Below, in pieces: positions 1 to 9,238 of a stretch of 64,000 bases of DNA. The stretch's first letter is position 1; each line of letters begins with the position of its first letter. The notes below the pieces were generated by a model. It was not told the DNA's origin, did no database searches, and was given only the letters and a program-made list of their open reading frames with translations. The stretch covers positions 1 through 64,000 of the forward strand of contig DJJW01000077.1 in NCBI GenBank assembly GCA_002434335.1, written 5' to 3'. The DNA comes from Lachnoclostridium sp. UBA6558 (GTDB taxonomy: Bacteria > Bacillota > Clostridia > Lachnospirales > Lachnospiraceae). The translations under genes and the position numbers were made by a program.

Positions 1-313
1 GAAATTTCTCCTACTCGATTTTTGAAGCCTGTAAATGGCTGGATAATTTATCTTTTTCTGAGTAGCTATCATGTACAAATAGTAATAGTATAGATTACTA
101 TTACTATTTGTTTAGAATTTGTTCAGAATGAAAAGTTATAATTTATTTTACATAAGATGAAGATTATAACACTTTTACCATATTCCATAAGTGATAAGAA
201 ATTAAGCATCAGGTAGTACATAAGGGAATTATTTGTAGAGAAAAAGTGGATGATCAAAAAGACTTTTATATTCCAAGTAACTGTAAAAATATAAAGAAAT
301 AAGGAGGAAATGA
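1..313. other. gene-free upstream region of the surface protein
   Basis: No credible reading frame is visible. The stretch holds a perfect AT-rich inverted repeat at 76-110 (listed separately) and ends in a good ribosome binding site (aaggagg, about 302-308) for the surface-protein start at 314. I looked for a c-di-GMP-II riboswitch, by analogy with clostridial adhesins, and saw none. No convincing -35/-10 pair was found, although several AT-rich -10-like hexamers occur. Confidence 0.5.
76..110. repeat. 15-bp perfect inverted repeat
   Basis: Positions 76-90 are perfectly complementary to 96-110, with a 5-base spacer. The arms contain only one G or C per five bases and are built from tagtaa/ttacta units. 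This could be a weak terminator of a gene lying left of the window, or an operator for a dimeric regulator of the surface-protein gene. It lacks a G+C-rich stem, so a pure terminator role is uncertain. Confidence 0.55.
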
Positions 314-3300
314 ATGAAGAATATGTTTCAGAAAATCAAGAAATTTTTAATTGTAATCTTGATTTTAAGTCTTATATCCAATATACCGCTTCAGGGATTT
401 GGGTTAGGTAACGTAAAGGCAGAGCATAATCCGGATCTGGGAAATATATTTACCCAGGTGGTAATGACCAAGACTGCCAATCCTGAGGATTTGCTGCCTC
501 TGGATAAACCGTTGGAAATTACAGAGAGTACTGAAGTGGGATTAATGTTTTACTGGAAAATCCCTGATGAGAAGGAATTGCTAAGTGGTGATTATGCCCA
601 GGTTAAGATTCCGGAAGTGTTTAAGCCCATTGCAACTGCAACCGGTAATTTAATTGCTTCAGACAACAGTACAGTGATAGGTACCTTTATCTTTGATAAG
701 GATACGGGATATCTTAAACTGCAATTTAACGAAGTCCTGCAAGACGGCGGAGAATATGAGGAAGAAAGAAGCGGAACAGTAGGAATCATGCTTAAGTTTG
801 ATCTTACGAAGTTTGAAGATGATACTACTCAGCTTGTTCAGTTTGAGTATATGGAGAGTTTGAATTTCAGCTTGACTGTTAAGCCTGCAAGCGGGACCAA
901 TCTTATAACAAAAACTGAAACTCATGAAGCTCTTAATGCCAAAGAAGTTACCTGGACGGTTGATGTGAACACTGCTCTTGAGGATATTGAAAATGCAATA
1001 TTTAAGGATACCATACCCGCAGGCCTTCAGCTGATAGCAGACAGTGTTAAAATATATCCGCTTTCTGTAGGATATTACGGGGACTTGACTCCCGGTGCAG
1101 AAAGTCCGGTGACACCGGTGATTGAAGAAAATGGATTTTCTATTTCACTGGGGCAAATAAAGAGTAAAGCGTACCGAATAGTATACAAAACTAAGATTAC
1201 CAGCTATGCGCAGACCGCATATACAAATAATGCGGTATTATATAACGGAGAGACAGAGCTTGACAGTGCTTCTAAAACCATTAATGGTTTTGTTCGCAGT
1301 GCCATGGTAGAGAAATTCGGAACAGTCAGCGGAACGGATGCCAAAACAGTACGTTGGGAAATCAATGTGAATAAAGCGGAATCCATTGTTACAGGAGCAG
1401 CTATACAGGAAGTAATATCTGATAATCAGACGATTAAGAATAATACCATAAAGGTATATAAACTCGTTAAAAGCGGCAGCACCTGGGGGCAGGGAGCTGA
1501 GGTGACAGCAGATATTAAGTTGCTTAATACTCTTGATGAAGATGGTAATCTGCAGTTCCCGATTACCTTAGGTGACTTAAAAGAAGGAGCCTATCGAATC
1601 GTATACGATGCTTCTGTAGCTTATGGTGAGAACTATTATTGGGAGGATAATAATTCTACCGTCCAGGCCAGTAATAAAGCAATTCTGACTGACAGTGGGG
1701 TATTTGCAGGAGAATCAGAAACCTCTGTTAATATAAACAGAAGCGAGCTGTTGTCGAAGACAGCAGCAGCGACAGTTAATTACTCTGTTAAGCAGATTAA
1801 ATGGACTATCGTAGCAAACGCTGCGAATCATCCTATTAAAGGCGCTGTAGTGCACGACCAGCTGCCGGCCGGATTAACCTTGGTTGCCGGAAGTTTAACG
1901 GTAAAAGATTCAAAAGGAGCAACACCTGTTTTTACTTATAATTCTGGTGAAGACGGAAAGTTTACGATTAGTCTGGGAGATATCACATCTGCATATACCA
2001 TAACCTATACAACTACGGTTGAGAAAGACTATTATGGTAAGGCCTTTAATAACAAGGCATGGCTGAGTGGTACAGGAACCGGAATAGGACCCGGAACTAC
2101 GGAGGAATTGGCTAAGGACGTTTCTGTGGCTCCAACTATTGCAAATTCATACATAAAAGGAACCTTGGGAAGTAAAACCTATGATAGCATAACCTATGAC
2201 GGTATTAATTATGATGCCAAAACCATGAGCTGGCAGATTACGGTTAAACCTGTAAAAAGAGATGTAACAGAATTAACCATAACAGATACTTTCCCCAAAA
2301 ACGGAATGGTTTTCCTGAAAGATACCCTGAGATTGCAAAAAGGAACTGTTACAACACCCTTAGTTGAAGGAACAGATTATACGGTAGAGCCTGCAACCGG
2401 TCCGGATGAGGCGGCAGGTTACCAATACGGTTTTATATTGAAATTAAAAGGAACAGCCTGGTCGGGTGCAGATTATCATATTTATTATAAGACCACCTTC
2501 GATCAGAATACTCCGAATATTATTATAAATACAGATAAGACCTATGAAAACCAGGCAGTATTTTCAGGAAAAGCCGAAGAAGAGACCATAGATGATTTGT
2601 ACACTGCTTCTTACGGATTATCTGATACAGCCTTTAACAATGGTAAAAAAGAAGGAACGCTCGACAGACAGAAAAGGGAAATAAGCTGGAAGATATATAC
2701 CAACTATCTCTCGGTTGATAAAGGCAGTAATATAATAATAGAGGATACCTATGACAGCGGACAGCATCTCCTGGAAGATTCTTTTGTAGTAACAAAATAT
2801 AAATTAGATGCTTCGGGAAATACCGTAAAGGATGGTACGGCACTGATTAAAGATACCGACTATACCCTGGAACCTTATGAGAATGGCCTTGGGTTTAAGG
2901 TTACCATTACGAAAAATCCTCAAGATCCTTATGTTATTGAGTATGTAACGAAGGTAGACGGACTTTCTAAAGCAAACTACGGCAATAAGGCTACTGTAAC
3001 AAAAGGTGCCTCTTCTGCATCTTATGAAGCGAAGGTTTCTTATCCGGATTACAATAATTTTGTTGAGAAAGCGGCAACGGATGTAGATTCTAATATGAAG
3101 GTATACCCGGATGATGAAATTAACTGGAAAGTGGCAGTGAATAAGAGTCTTTCAGAAGTACAGAATGCAATATTTACTGACGTTATAAGCAGTGGTCATG
3201 TATATTTAAATGACAGCCTTAAAGTGTATAAAATCACTAATATAAACACTGGAACGAGAGAAATCGTGGACCCTGCCTCCGGTGAATATACCTTAATCAG

Positions 3301-4360
3301 TGTTGCAGGCAGCAGTGCAGGAGAATGGAACTTAACGGTTATCTTTAACGGTACGATAACTTCCAAGTATGAAATAGAGTATAAGACGGTAGTAACTGCT
3401 AAAACCGGAGTAATCAAAAATTCCGCAAAACTGACAGGAACCGGAGTATCAAAGACCAGCAGTGCCAATAATGGTTCAGGCTTCACAGTTACTCAAACAG
3501 CCTTTGGTACAGGTGGGGGTACCACCAATAAAGGTAAAATAACCATAAATAAAAGGGATAAGGATACGGGAGCTCTCATAACTTCCTCTAATGCTGAATT
3601 TGAGCTTTATTATTACCTGAATGGTGCAAAGACTGTTATCAGCGGAAGCAGTCAGCAGACGGCTAACGGCGTTCTTGTTTATCAGGGCTTATCTTACAGA
3701 ACCTATTATTTAAGAGAACTGACAGCCCCCGGAGGTTATTATTCAAACAATACGGAATATGAAATAACAGTTAACTCCACAAATAAAAATATCGTAAAAG
3801 ATATTGTTAATGAAGCAAAAAAAGGAATCAAGGTAGTTAAGGTCGATTTGGATCAAACCGGCAAGAAACTGAGCGGAGCCAAATTCAAACTTGTAAAGGT
3901 AGAGTCTGACAGTTCGGAAACTGTTATAGAAGAAAAAACCACCAATACAAATGGAGAGCTGCTGTTTAACGGACTAGAATATGGAAATTACAAGTTGATA
4001 GAAACAGCGGCACCAAACGGTTATCAGTTACCCATAGAGGTAGAATCAGAAGTTATTGAAATTAAATCTGAGACTGTGAATCCTTTGCTCTTTACAATAA
4101 AAAACGAAAGTAAAAAGTCCTTGAAGATAGTAAAAGAGGATAAGGATGTGAGCTCAAAGAAGCTATCTGGAGCCGTATTTAAGCTTTATGATTCTTCTAA
4201 TCAGCAAATCGGTGATACCTACTCCAGTGACAGCAATGGAATATTAGTGATTCCAGGACTTGATAACGGTACCTACAAATTAGTTGAAATAACCCCGCCG
4301 GCTGGTTATCAGCTGCCGCAAAGATACAGAAACTACTATAGTAATAGATGCAGCCGCTGA
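314..4360 (+). CDS. N-terminal part of frameshifted giant sortase-anchored surface protein (CnaA/CnaB-like repeats)
   Basis: Secreted adhesin-like protein. Residues 1-36 form a signal peptide (basic start, hydrophobic core, cleavage near VKA-EH). After a leading domain come about six 130-150-residue repeats, each carrying a W-x-(I/V)-x-V-x-(N/K) strand followed by a D-x-(I/L)-P or similar turn, as in collagen-adhesin isopeptide folds. From about residue 1075 come CnaB/SpaA-type repeats ending in (L/V)xE(T/L)xAPxGY motifs. The frame is lost at the third CnaB repeat: one extra base near 4319 gives a stop at 4360, while the next frame carries on the repeat exactly. The start at 314 has an aaggagg site. 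Whether the gene is broken, phase-variable or mis-sequenced cannot be told here. Confidence 0.85.
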   Translation: MKNMFQKIKKFLIVILILSLISNIPLQGFGLGNVKAEHNPDLGNIFTQVVMTKTANPEDLLPLDKPLEITESTEVGLMFYWKIPDEKELLSGDYAQVKIPEVFKPIATATGNLIASDNSTVIGTFIFDKDTGYLKLQFNEVLQDGGEYEEERSGTVGIMLKFDLTKFEDDTTQLVQFEYMESLNFSLTVKPASGTNLITKTETHEALNAKEVTWTVDVNTALEDIENAIFKDTIPAGLQLIADSVKIYPLSVGYYGDLTPGAESPVTPVIEENGFSISLGQIKSKAYRIVYKTKITSYAQTAYTNNAVLYNGETELDSASKTINGFVRSAMVEKFGTVSGTDAKTVRWEINVNKAESIVTGAAIQEVISDNQTIKNNTIKVYKLVKSGSTWGQGAEVTADIKLLNTLDEDGNLQFPITLGDLKEGAYRIVYDASVAYGENYYWEDNNSTVQASNKAILTDSGVFAGESETSVNINRSELLSKTAAATVNYSVKQIKWTIVANAANHPIKGAVVHDQLPAGLTLVAGSLTVKDSKGATPVFTYNSGEDGKFTISLGDITSAYTITYTTTVEKDYYGKAFNNKAWLSGTGTGIGPGTTEELAKDVSVAPTIANSYIKGTLGSKTYDSITYDGINYDAKTMSWQITVKPVKRDVTELTITDTFPKNGMVFLKDTLRLQKGTVTTPLVEGTDYTVEPATGPDEAAGYQYGFILKLKGTAWSGADYHIYYKTTFDQNTPNIIINTDKTYENQAVFSGKAEEETIDDLYTASYGLSDTAFNNGKKEGTLDRQKREISWKIYTNYLSVDKGSNIIIEDTYDSGQHLLEDSFVVTKYKLDASGNTVKDGTALIKDTDYTLEPYENGLGFKVTITKNPQDPYVIEYVTKVDGLSKANYGNKATVTKGASSASYEAKVSYPDYNNFVEKAATDVDSNMKVYPDDEINWKVAVNKSLSEVQNAIFTDVISSGHVYLNDSLKVYKITNINTGTREIVDPASGEYTLISVAGSSAGEWNLTVIFNGTITSKYEIEYKTVVTAKTGVIKNSAKLTGTGVSKTSSANNGSGFTVTQTAFGTGGGTTNKGKITINKRDKDTGALITSSNAEFELYYYLNGAKTVISGSSQQTANGVLVYQGLSYRTYYLRELTAPGGYYSNNTEYEITVNSTNKNIVKDIVNEAKKGIKVVKVDLDQTGKKLSGAKFKLVKVESDSSETVIEEKTTNTNGELLFNGLEYGNYKLIETAAPNGYQLPIEVESEVIEIKSETVNPLLFTIKNESKKSLKIVKEDKDVSSKKLSGAVFKLYDSSNQQIGDTYSSDSNGILVIPGLDNGTYKLVEITPPAGYQLPQRYRNYYSNRCSR

Positions 4361-4508
4361 TCTATCTTCTGATGACAGCCTGGACAATGTAATTACGAAA
4401 GTTATTAAAAATGCATCACTCAAGACAATTAAAATTATCAAAGTTGATTCAGAGGAGCCTGGCAAGACACTTAAAGGAGCAGAATTCAAACTTTATGATG
4501 CAGACAAT

Positions 4509-5822
4509 GTGCTTATAGGTACTTATACGACAGACAGCAAGGGTGAGATTATAATATCAGGACTGAAGGTCGGCAGCTACAGACTGGTTGAGACCAAAGC
4601 ACCAGAAGGTTATAAACTCCCGGACGATCCGGTTACCTTTATTGAAATAACCCATGATACGGATTACGATACGATACTGCCTTCCATTGGTAATGAAATC
4701 TATCGTTCTATCAAGGTTATAAAGGTTGATGCAGAAGATGAAGGAACTGTATTAAAAAATGCAGAATTCGAGTTATGGAAAGACGGTAAAAAGGTAGAGG
4801 ACAACATTAAGACAGATGATAATGGTATTGCTATTATTCCCAATCTGTTACTTGGTGATTATAAACTGATAGAGATCAATGCTCCGGAAGGGTATATAAC
4901 ACCAGCTGCCAATGAAACAGATATACAGATAAAGGTTGGTTCTCCTTTGCAGATATCAGTAACAGTAGAAAATGATATCCTCAGAACGCTGGTTATTCGC
5001 AAGCTGGACAGAGGTGATAAATCAAAATTACTGGAAGGCGCAGAGTTCACAGTAACAGCTCCGGATGGTACCATAGAAACCCTTAAGACCGGAAATGACG
5101 GAACGGCAGTTCTTACCGGGCTAAAGTTCGGGCAGTATCTGGTGAAGGAGACGAAAGCCCCTCAGGGGTATATATTGGATACCAGGACACATACAGTAAT
5201 GATAGACAATACCAGTATTGAATTTACCCTTGAAGTGGAGAACCAGCTATACATACCTGATCCTATTATTATTACACCCGGACAGCCAGGCACACCAACC
5301 CCGACGCCAACCCCTATACCAACCCCGAGTGTGACTCCTGAACCAACCCCGACGCCAACCCCAACAATCAATCCGGAGCCAACCCCAACCAGGGAACCAG
5401 TTATTGAGATTACCCCGGAAAACACGCCAAAGGGTGGGAATATACCAGTACCTGATGGTGGTAAACCTTCAATAACGAAGAAACCAGACAACGGAAAAGC
5501 TACTGTTGATAAAGATGGAAATTGGAGTTATATACCGGATAAGGACTTCACGGGGAAAGATGTATTTACAATAGTAATAGAACATCCCGACGGAACGGAA
5601 GAGGAAGTACTCATAGAGATTGATGTAAATGAAATTCCCCGAGGCGGTGTCACGGGAGATTCTGAACCGGAAGAACCTGAAACAGAAGGAACTGCAACAG
5701 GAGTTAAGGTGCCTAAGACCGGAGAGGAGTTTCCTATTGGTTTGTTACCCGTTGCATTAATTGGTATTGCGGCTGGTGGTATCGCATTTATAAGAGGTAA
5801 GAAAAAAGAAGATATTGAATAA
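4509..5822 (+). CDS. C-terminal part of the frameshifted surface protein, with sortase anchor
   Basis: Coding continues in this frame from about 4320, although the first ATG is at 4509. It holds the rest of CnaB repeat 3, repeats 4-6 (each with a K-V-D strand and an APEGY-like end), a Thr/Pro-rich spacer (about 5275-5400, TPTPTP units), an Ig-like beta domain (about 5445-5630), and a cell-wall sorting signal. The signal is VPKTGE at about 5710-5727, then a hydrophobic span and a KKK tail. The motif is V-P-K-T-G rather than L-P-x-T-G, a known kind of clostridial variation. No ribosome binding site precedes 4509, so it is probably not an independent gene. Joined, the protein would be about 1835 residues. 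Confidence 0.85.
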   Translation: MLIGTYTTDSKGEIIISGLKVGSYRLVETKAPEGYKLPDDPVTFIEITHDTDYDTILPSIGNEIYRSIKVIKVDAEDEGTVLKNAEFELWKDGKKVEDNIKTDDNGIAIIPNLLLGDYKLIEINAPEGYITPAANETDIQIKVGSPLQISVTVENDILRTLVIRKLDRGDKSKLLEGAEFTVTAPDGTIETLKTGNDGTAVLTGLKFGQYLVKETKAPQGYILDTRTHTVMIDNTSIEFTLEVENQLYIPDPIIITPGQPGTPTPTPTPIPTPSVTPEPTPTPTPTINPEPTPTREPVIEITPENTPKGGNIPVPDGGKPSITKKPDNGKATVDKDGNWSYIPDKDFTGKDVFTIVIEHPDGTEEEVLIEIDVNEIPRGGVTGDSEPEEPETEGTATGVKVPKTGEEFPIGLLPVALIGIAAGGIAFIRGKKKEDIE

Positions 5823-5844
5823 GAATTCCTAATAGTAATAAGCA

Positions 5845-5897
5845 AATGCCACTGATTGAAGCAGTAATCGTTGTCTCAATCAGTGGCATTGATTTTA
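5845..5897 (+). terminator. intrinsic terminator after surface protein
   Basis: A 15-bp perfect stem (5845-5859 with 5876-5890) is followed by gatttt. It lies 23 bases after the surface-protein stop and separates that gene from the riboswitch transcript. Confidence 0.8.
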
Positions 5898-6015
5898 AGA
5901 ATAAATTCAAATAAGTTAGTAAAATAAGTTAGTATGATAAAACATTCTGTTTATCTACGTGTTGAAAGAAAAAATAAATCTAGTCAAATTTACTATACCA
6001 AATTATAACAACCTG

Positions 6016-6024
6016 TGTTATAAT
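6016..6024 (+). promoter_or_regulatory. extended -10 promoter before the c-di-GMP riboswitch
   Basis: TGTTATAAT is a perfect extended -10 element located about 60 bases upstream of the riboswitch core. No clear -35 is visible, which is tolerable for an extended -10 promoter. The same TGTTATAAT appears before rpmJ. Confidence 0.5.
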
Positions 6025-6081
6025 GTCGTCATAAGATATACGTCATATTTCTACAAAATATTTATTTTGAAACTTGTAGAT

Positions 6082-6190
6082 GCTCGGTGCTTTCCACCGA
6101 CAAAGGCAAAACCAGTGAAAGCTGGTGACGCAAAGCTAGAGGGCCTTAACTTATGCAGAGCATAAGCTGGCAGCCAGTTACCGAAAGGGG
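6082..6190 (+). promoter_or_regulatory. c-di-GMP-I (GEMM-I) riboswitch
   Basis: The sequence carries the GEMM-I hallmarks in order: aaaggcaaaacc, a gaaa tetraloop stem, ggtgacgcaaagct, agggccttaa, a variable stem (ttatgc/gcataa), then ggcagccagttaccg. These form the two parallel arms and the ligand pocket of class I c-di-GMP aptamers. The 3' edge runs into the purine-rich ribosome binding site (aaagggga) of the next gene. A tcggtg/caccga hairpin at the 5' edge could compete with closing of the base stem, so translational control is plausible. The on/off direction cannot be read from sequence alone. Confidence 0.93.
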
Positions 6191-6198
6191 AGTTTTTT

Positions 6199-7008
6199 GT
6201 GTATAATTTTTTAAGAAAAAGTTTATTGTTTGTATTAATAGCAGTATTTTTAATAAGTGCAGCAGGATATTCCATAACTGCACAGGCGGCTGATTCTTTT
6301 CTTGATAAAAGTGAAATAGAAAAAGGAATCGTAACAGTAAACTACAAAATAGATGCAAAGACTATTGCTAAAGTAAGAGTAAGCAAAAAAGGCACTCAAT
6401 ACATATATGATCTGAAAGATGGAATGAAGCTTCCTCTTCAATCCGGAAACGGAAGCTATACAATTGAGATTCTTCTTAATGTTGAAGGTAATAAGTATCG
6501 TAAGGCAGCGGAGGAAACGGTAGAATACATAACTGATAACGGTAAATCAATCTATCTTCAAAGCAACGCTGTTGTTAACTGGCAGTCAGATATGAAGGCA
6601 GTTGCAAAAGCAGAGAAACTAACGGAAAATGCTAAAACGGATTCAGCAAAAGTGCTGGCAATTTATAATTATATAGTTAAGAATGTTAAGTATGACATGA
6701 AGAAAGCCCGTACGGTAGAAGCTGGTTATATCCCTTCTGTTAATGATATATTTAAATCAAATCTCGGAATCTGCTATGACTATTCCGTATTGTTCGCCTC
6801 AATGTTGAGAAGCGTTGGAGTACCCGTTAAAGTGTTAATGGGAACCTCATCCGATGTAACAGAGTATCATTCCTGGAATCAGGTATATTTAAGCGATAAG
6901 AAATCCTGGATTCTCGTAGATACAACCCTCGATGCCGGAACAGCAGCAAAGACTATCGGTGCCCTTTCAAAAGATGATGGACATTATTCAGCAGACAGAC
7001 AATATTAA
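6199..7008 (+). CDS. secreted transglutaminase-like protein under c-di-GMP control
   Basis: A 269-residue protein starting at GTG 6199, seven bases after the aaagggga site that ends the riboswitch. Residues 1-31 form a signal peptide (cleavage near AQA-AD). The C-terminal half is a transglutaminase-like core with the expected triad order: Cys in LGICYDYS, His in EYHSWNQV and Asp in WILVDTTLD. Family members act as cysteine peptidases or amide cross-linkers on cell-surface proteins. The neighbour upstream is a sortase-anchored isopeptide-domain protein, so a cell-wall role is a reasonable inference, but substrate and activity are unknown. Confidence 0.85.
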   Translation: MYNFLRKSLLFVLIAVFLISAAGYSITAQAADSFLDKSEIEKGIVTVNYKIDAKTIAKVRVSKKGTQYIYDLKDGMKLPLQSGNGSYTIEILLNVEGNKYRKAAEETVEYITDNGKSIYLQSNAVVNWQSDMKAVAKAEKLTENAKTDSAKVLAIYNYIVKNVKYDMKKARTVEAGYIPSVNDIFKSNLGICYDYSVLFASMLRSVGVPVKVLMGTSSDVTEYHSWNQVYLSDKKSWILVDTTLDAGTAAKTIGALSKDDGHYSADRQY

Positions 7009-7056
7009 CTGGTATTGATTAATAAATTTCTTCTTTCTTCCTATAATAATATATTG

Positions 7057-7107
7057 AAAAAGAGTACTGCGGATAAATTACCTCTATTTGCAGATACTCT
7101 TTTTTAT
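7057..7107 (+). terminator. intrinsic terminator
   Basis: Stem aaaaagagta/tactcttttt (7057-7066 with 7095-7104) has an inner ctgc/gcag pairing and a T-rich tail. It isolates the riboswitch gene from the ribosomal operon. Confidence 0.75.
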
Positions 7108-7165
7108 TGGAAAAAAAGATCTGAATAAATTGTTGGAAAAAAATAAAAAAATCTAAAAAAACCGC

Positions 7166-7194
7166 TTGCATTATTGATTTTACTATAGTATAAT
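7166..7194 (+). promoter_or_regulatory. sigma-A promoter of the S10-spc-alpha operon
   Basis: -35 TTGCAT (7166-7171), a 17-base spacer and -10 TATAAT (7189-7194). The predicted start is near 7201, leaving a leader of about 270 bases before rpsJ. Confidence 0.85.
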
Positions 7195-7200
7195 TAGTAC

Positions 7201-7473
7201 TGCTGTGACATTGATAGCGTAGAAACGTGAGGTTGCTACATACATATGTAGGTTTTCCGTGGAGCGAATGTCAAGTTATGAAACTGGCGACAAGTCACTG
7301 TACAAATTAAGATTCTGCGATTCTGAGCAGATTCGTGTGAGTTACCCTTAAGGGATCGGCTTCCTAGCTTTGGTGAGCCTTTTAAGGACCTTATGAACGG
7401 GACACACACGGCCAAGTGTACAGTCACCGCTTGTCGTACTGCTATTAAGTGCGAAAAGGAGGCGACTTTTTTT
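7201..7473 (+). promoter_or_regulatory. structured 5' leader of the S10 operon
   Basis: An untranslated leader of about 270 bases. Helices seen directly: 7206-7212 with 7267-7273, enclosing a ctaca/tgtag hairpin (7236-7251); a long-range helix gacaag...ctgtaca (7289-7304) with tgtacag...cttgtc (7417-7435), enclosing about 110 bases; and inner hairpins near 7310-7335 and 7350-7375. It ends at the rpsJ ribosome binding site (aaaaggagg, about 7454-7462). S10 operons in Proteobacteria are controlled by L4 through their leader; a similar role here is inference only. I do not recognise a named Rfam family. Confidence 0.6.
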
Positions 7474-7791
7474 ATGGCAAGTCAAGTAATGAGGATTACA
7501 TTGAAAGCGTATGATCATCAGTTAATCGATCAGTCAGCTGCGAAAATCATCGAGACTGTAAAAAAGACAGGATCAAAGGTGAGTGGACCCGTACCCCTAC
7601 CTACTAAGAAGGAAGTAGTTACAATTCTTAGAGCGGTACACAAATACAAGGATTCAAGAGAGCAGTTCGAGCAGAGAACTCACAAGAGATTAATCGATAT
7701 CATCACACCTACACAGAAAACGGTAGATTCTTTATCTAGATTAGAAATGCCTGCCGGTGTGTACATCGACATCAAGATGAAAACAAAGTAA
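7474..7791 (+). CDS. rpsJ: 30S ribosomal protein S10
   Basis: Small-subunit protein of the 30S head, also NusE in antitermination complexes. 105 residues, the usual length, with the conserved start (RITLKAYDH) and the [10 protein letters not shown] loop. The true start is ATG 7474, eleven bases after aaaaggagg; the reading frame stays open further upstream into the leader but that part is not coding. First gene of the operon, followed by a 166-base spacer with a small GC hairpin (7840-7855) before rplC. Confidence 0.97.
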   Translation: MASQVMRITLKAYDHQLIDQSAAKIIETVKKTGSKVSGPVPLPTKKEVVTILRAVHKYKDSREQFEQRTHKRLIDIITPTQKTVDSLSRLEMPAGVYIDIKMKTK

Positions 7792-7957
7792 TCAAACAAC
7801 AAAAGTAATGGAAATCCTTTAGGGTTTATATATAGGGAAGGGTTCACAGGAACCCGCACCAAGGTAGACCATCTAGGATGATTGCACGCAGTACAATGCA
7901 CATGGTGCAGCTGTTACATGGTGTAATCCGCTGTAGATTAAACAGGAGGTGCAAGAA

Positions 7958-8590
7958 ATGAAAAAAGCAATATTAGCTACAAAAGTCGGAATGACTCAGA
8001 TTTTCAATGAAAACGGAAGCCTTATTCCCGTTACTGTATTACAGGCAGGACCTTGCGTGGTAACACAGGTTAAAACAGTTGAAAATGACGGATATGCAGC
8101 TGTTCAGGTTGGATACGGCGACATCCGTGAAGTATTAGTAAACAAGCCTAGAAAAGGACACTTTGCAAAAGCAGGTGTTGCAAACAAAAAACATCTTAAA
8201 GAGTTCAAGTTTGAGAATGCTGCTGATTACACAGTAGGACAAGAAATCAAAGCTGACATCTTCGCAGAAGGTGACAAGATTGATGCTACTGCTAAATCAA
8301 AAGGTAAGGGATTCCAAGGTGCAATTAAGAGATATGGTCAGTCCAGAGGACCTATGGCTCACGGTTCCAAATTCCACAGACATGCCGGTTCCAACGGTGC
8401 TGCTACAACACCCGGACGTGTATTCAAGGGTAAGCACATGCCTGGACACATGGGTCATGTAAAAGTAACAGTTCAGAATTTGGAAGTTGTAAAAATTGAT
8501 GCTGATAAGAACATTATTTTAGTAAAAGGTGCTGTACCAGGACCTAAGAAATCTTTAGTAATGTTAAAGAATACCGTAAAGGCAAACTAG
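7958..8590 (+). CDS. rplC: 50S ribosomal protein L3
   Basis: Early assembly protein near the peptidyl transferase centre. 210 residues, starting at ATG 7958 ([15 protein letters not shown]) after caggagg; an upstream in-frame GTG lies inside the ribosome binding site and is rejected. It contains the L3 signature region ([20 protein letters not shown]) around residues 125-150, which reaches into the 23S core. Tight operon position between rpsJ and rplD. Confidence 0.97.
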   Translation: MKKAILATKVGMTQIFNENGSLIPVTVLQAGPCVVTQVKTVENDGYAAVQVGYGDIREVLVNKPRKGHFAKAGVANKKHLKEFKFENAADYTVGQEIKADIFAEGDKIDATAKSKGKGFQGAIKRYGQSRGPMAHGSKFHRHAGSNGAATTPGRVFKGKHMPGHMGHVKVTVQNLEVVKIDADKNIILVKGAVPGPKKSLVMLKNTVKAN

Positions 8591-8617
8591 AAGCTTTGAG
8601 AAAGGAGGACGACACAG

Positions 8618-9238
8618 ATGGCAAACGTATCTGTTTATAATATGGAAGGCAAAGAAGTTGGTTCTATCGAACTTAACGATGCAGTCTTCGGAGTAGAAGT
8701 TAACGATCATTTAGTTCATATGGCAGTTGTTCAGCAGCTGGCTAATAAACGTCAGGGTACACAGAGCGCCAAAACCCGTGCAGAAGTAAGCGGTGGCGGA
8801 AGAAAACCCTGGAGACAGAAGGGAACCGGTCATGCAAGACAGGGTTCAACAAGATCACCTCAGTGGAAGGGCGGCGGTATTGTATTCGCTCCCAAGCCCA
8901 GAGATTATTCCTTCAAAATGAACAAGAAAGAGAAGCAGCTTGCTCTTAAATCTGCTTTAACTTCCAGAGTAGAAGAGAAGAAGATCTTAGTATTAGATGA
9001 ATTAACATTCAGCGGAATCAAGACCAAAGAATTCGTTAAGGTTCTTGATAACTTAAAAGTAAATAAAGCACTGGTAGTTCTTGGCGAAAAGGATGAGAAA
9101 GTAGTTCTCTCTGCAAGAAATATCCCCACTGTGCTTACAGCAATTCCTGGAACCATCAATGTATTTGATATCTTAAAGTATGATACACTGGTACTCACCA
9201 AGGATGCGGTGGCAAAAATTGAGGAGGTGTACGCATAA
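8618..9238 (+). CDS. rplD: 50S ribosomal protein L4
   Basis: Exit-tunnel protein; in enterobacteria it also represses the S10 operon through the leader. 206 residues with the characteristic extended loop ([20 protein letters not shown], about residues 48-68) that lines the tunnel. The stop codon overlaps the rplW start by one base (TAATG at 9236-9240), indicating translational coupling. Confidence 0.97.
   Translation: MANVSVYNMEGKEVGSIELNDAVFGVEVNDHLVHMAVVQQLANKRQGTQSAKTRAEVSGGGRKPWRQKGTGHARQGSTRSPQWKGGGIVFAPKPRDYSFKMNKKEKQLALKSALTSRVEEKKILVLDELTFSGIKTKEFVKVLDNLKVNKALVVLGEKDEKVVLSARNIPTVLTAIPGTINVFDILKYDTLVLTKDAVAKIEEVYA

Noticed and set aside
1..313. c-di-GMP-II riboswitch upstream of the adhesin
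   Set aside because: Looked for by analogy with C. difficile adhesins; no matching conserved segments were found.
5281..5400. Low-complexity Thr/Pro codon repeats as a phase-variable tract
   Set aside because: The ccaaccccgacg units are in-frame codons for a wall-spanning TP-rich linker; changes in copy number would not shift the frame.
5959..6165. Open frame of 68 codons
   Set aside because: It lies across the c-di-GMP riboswitch promoter and aptamer, so the conservation there is RNA, not protein.
7840..7855. tRNA or rRNA fragment (gggttcacaggaaccc)
   Set aside because: Only a 6-bp hairpin in the rpsJ-rplC gap without further tRNA features.
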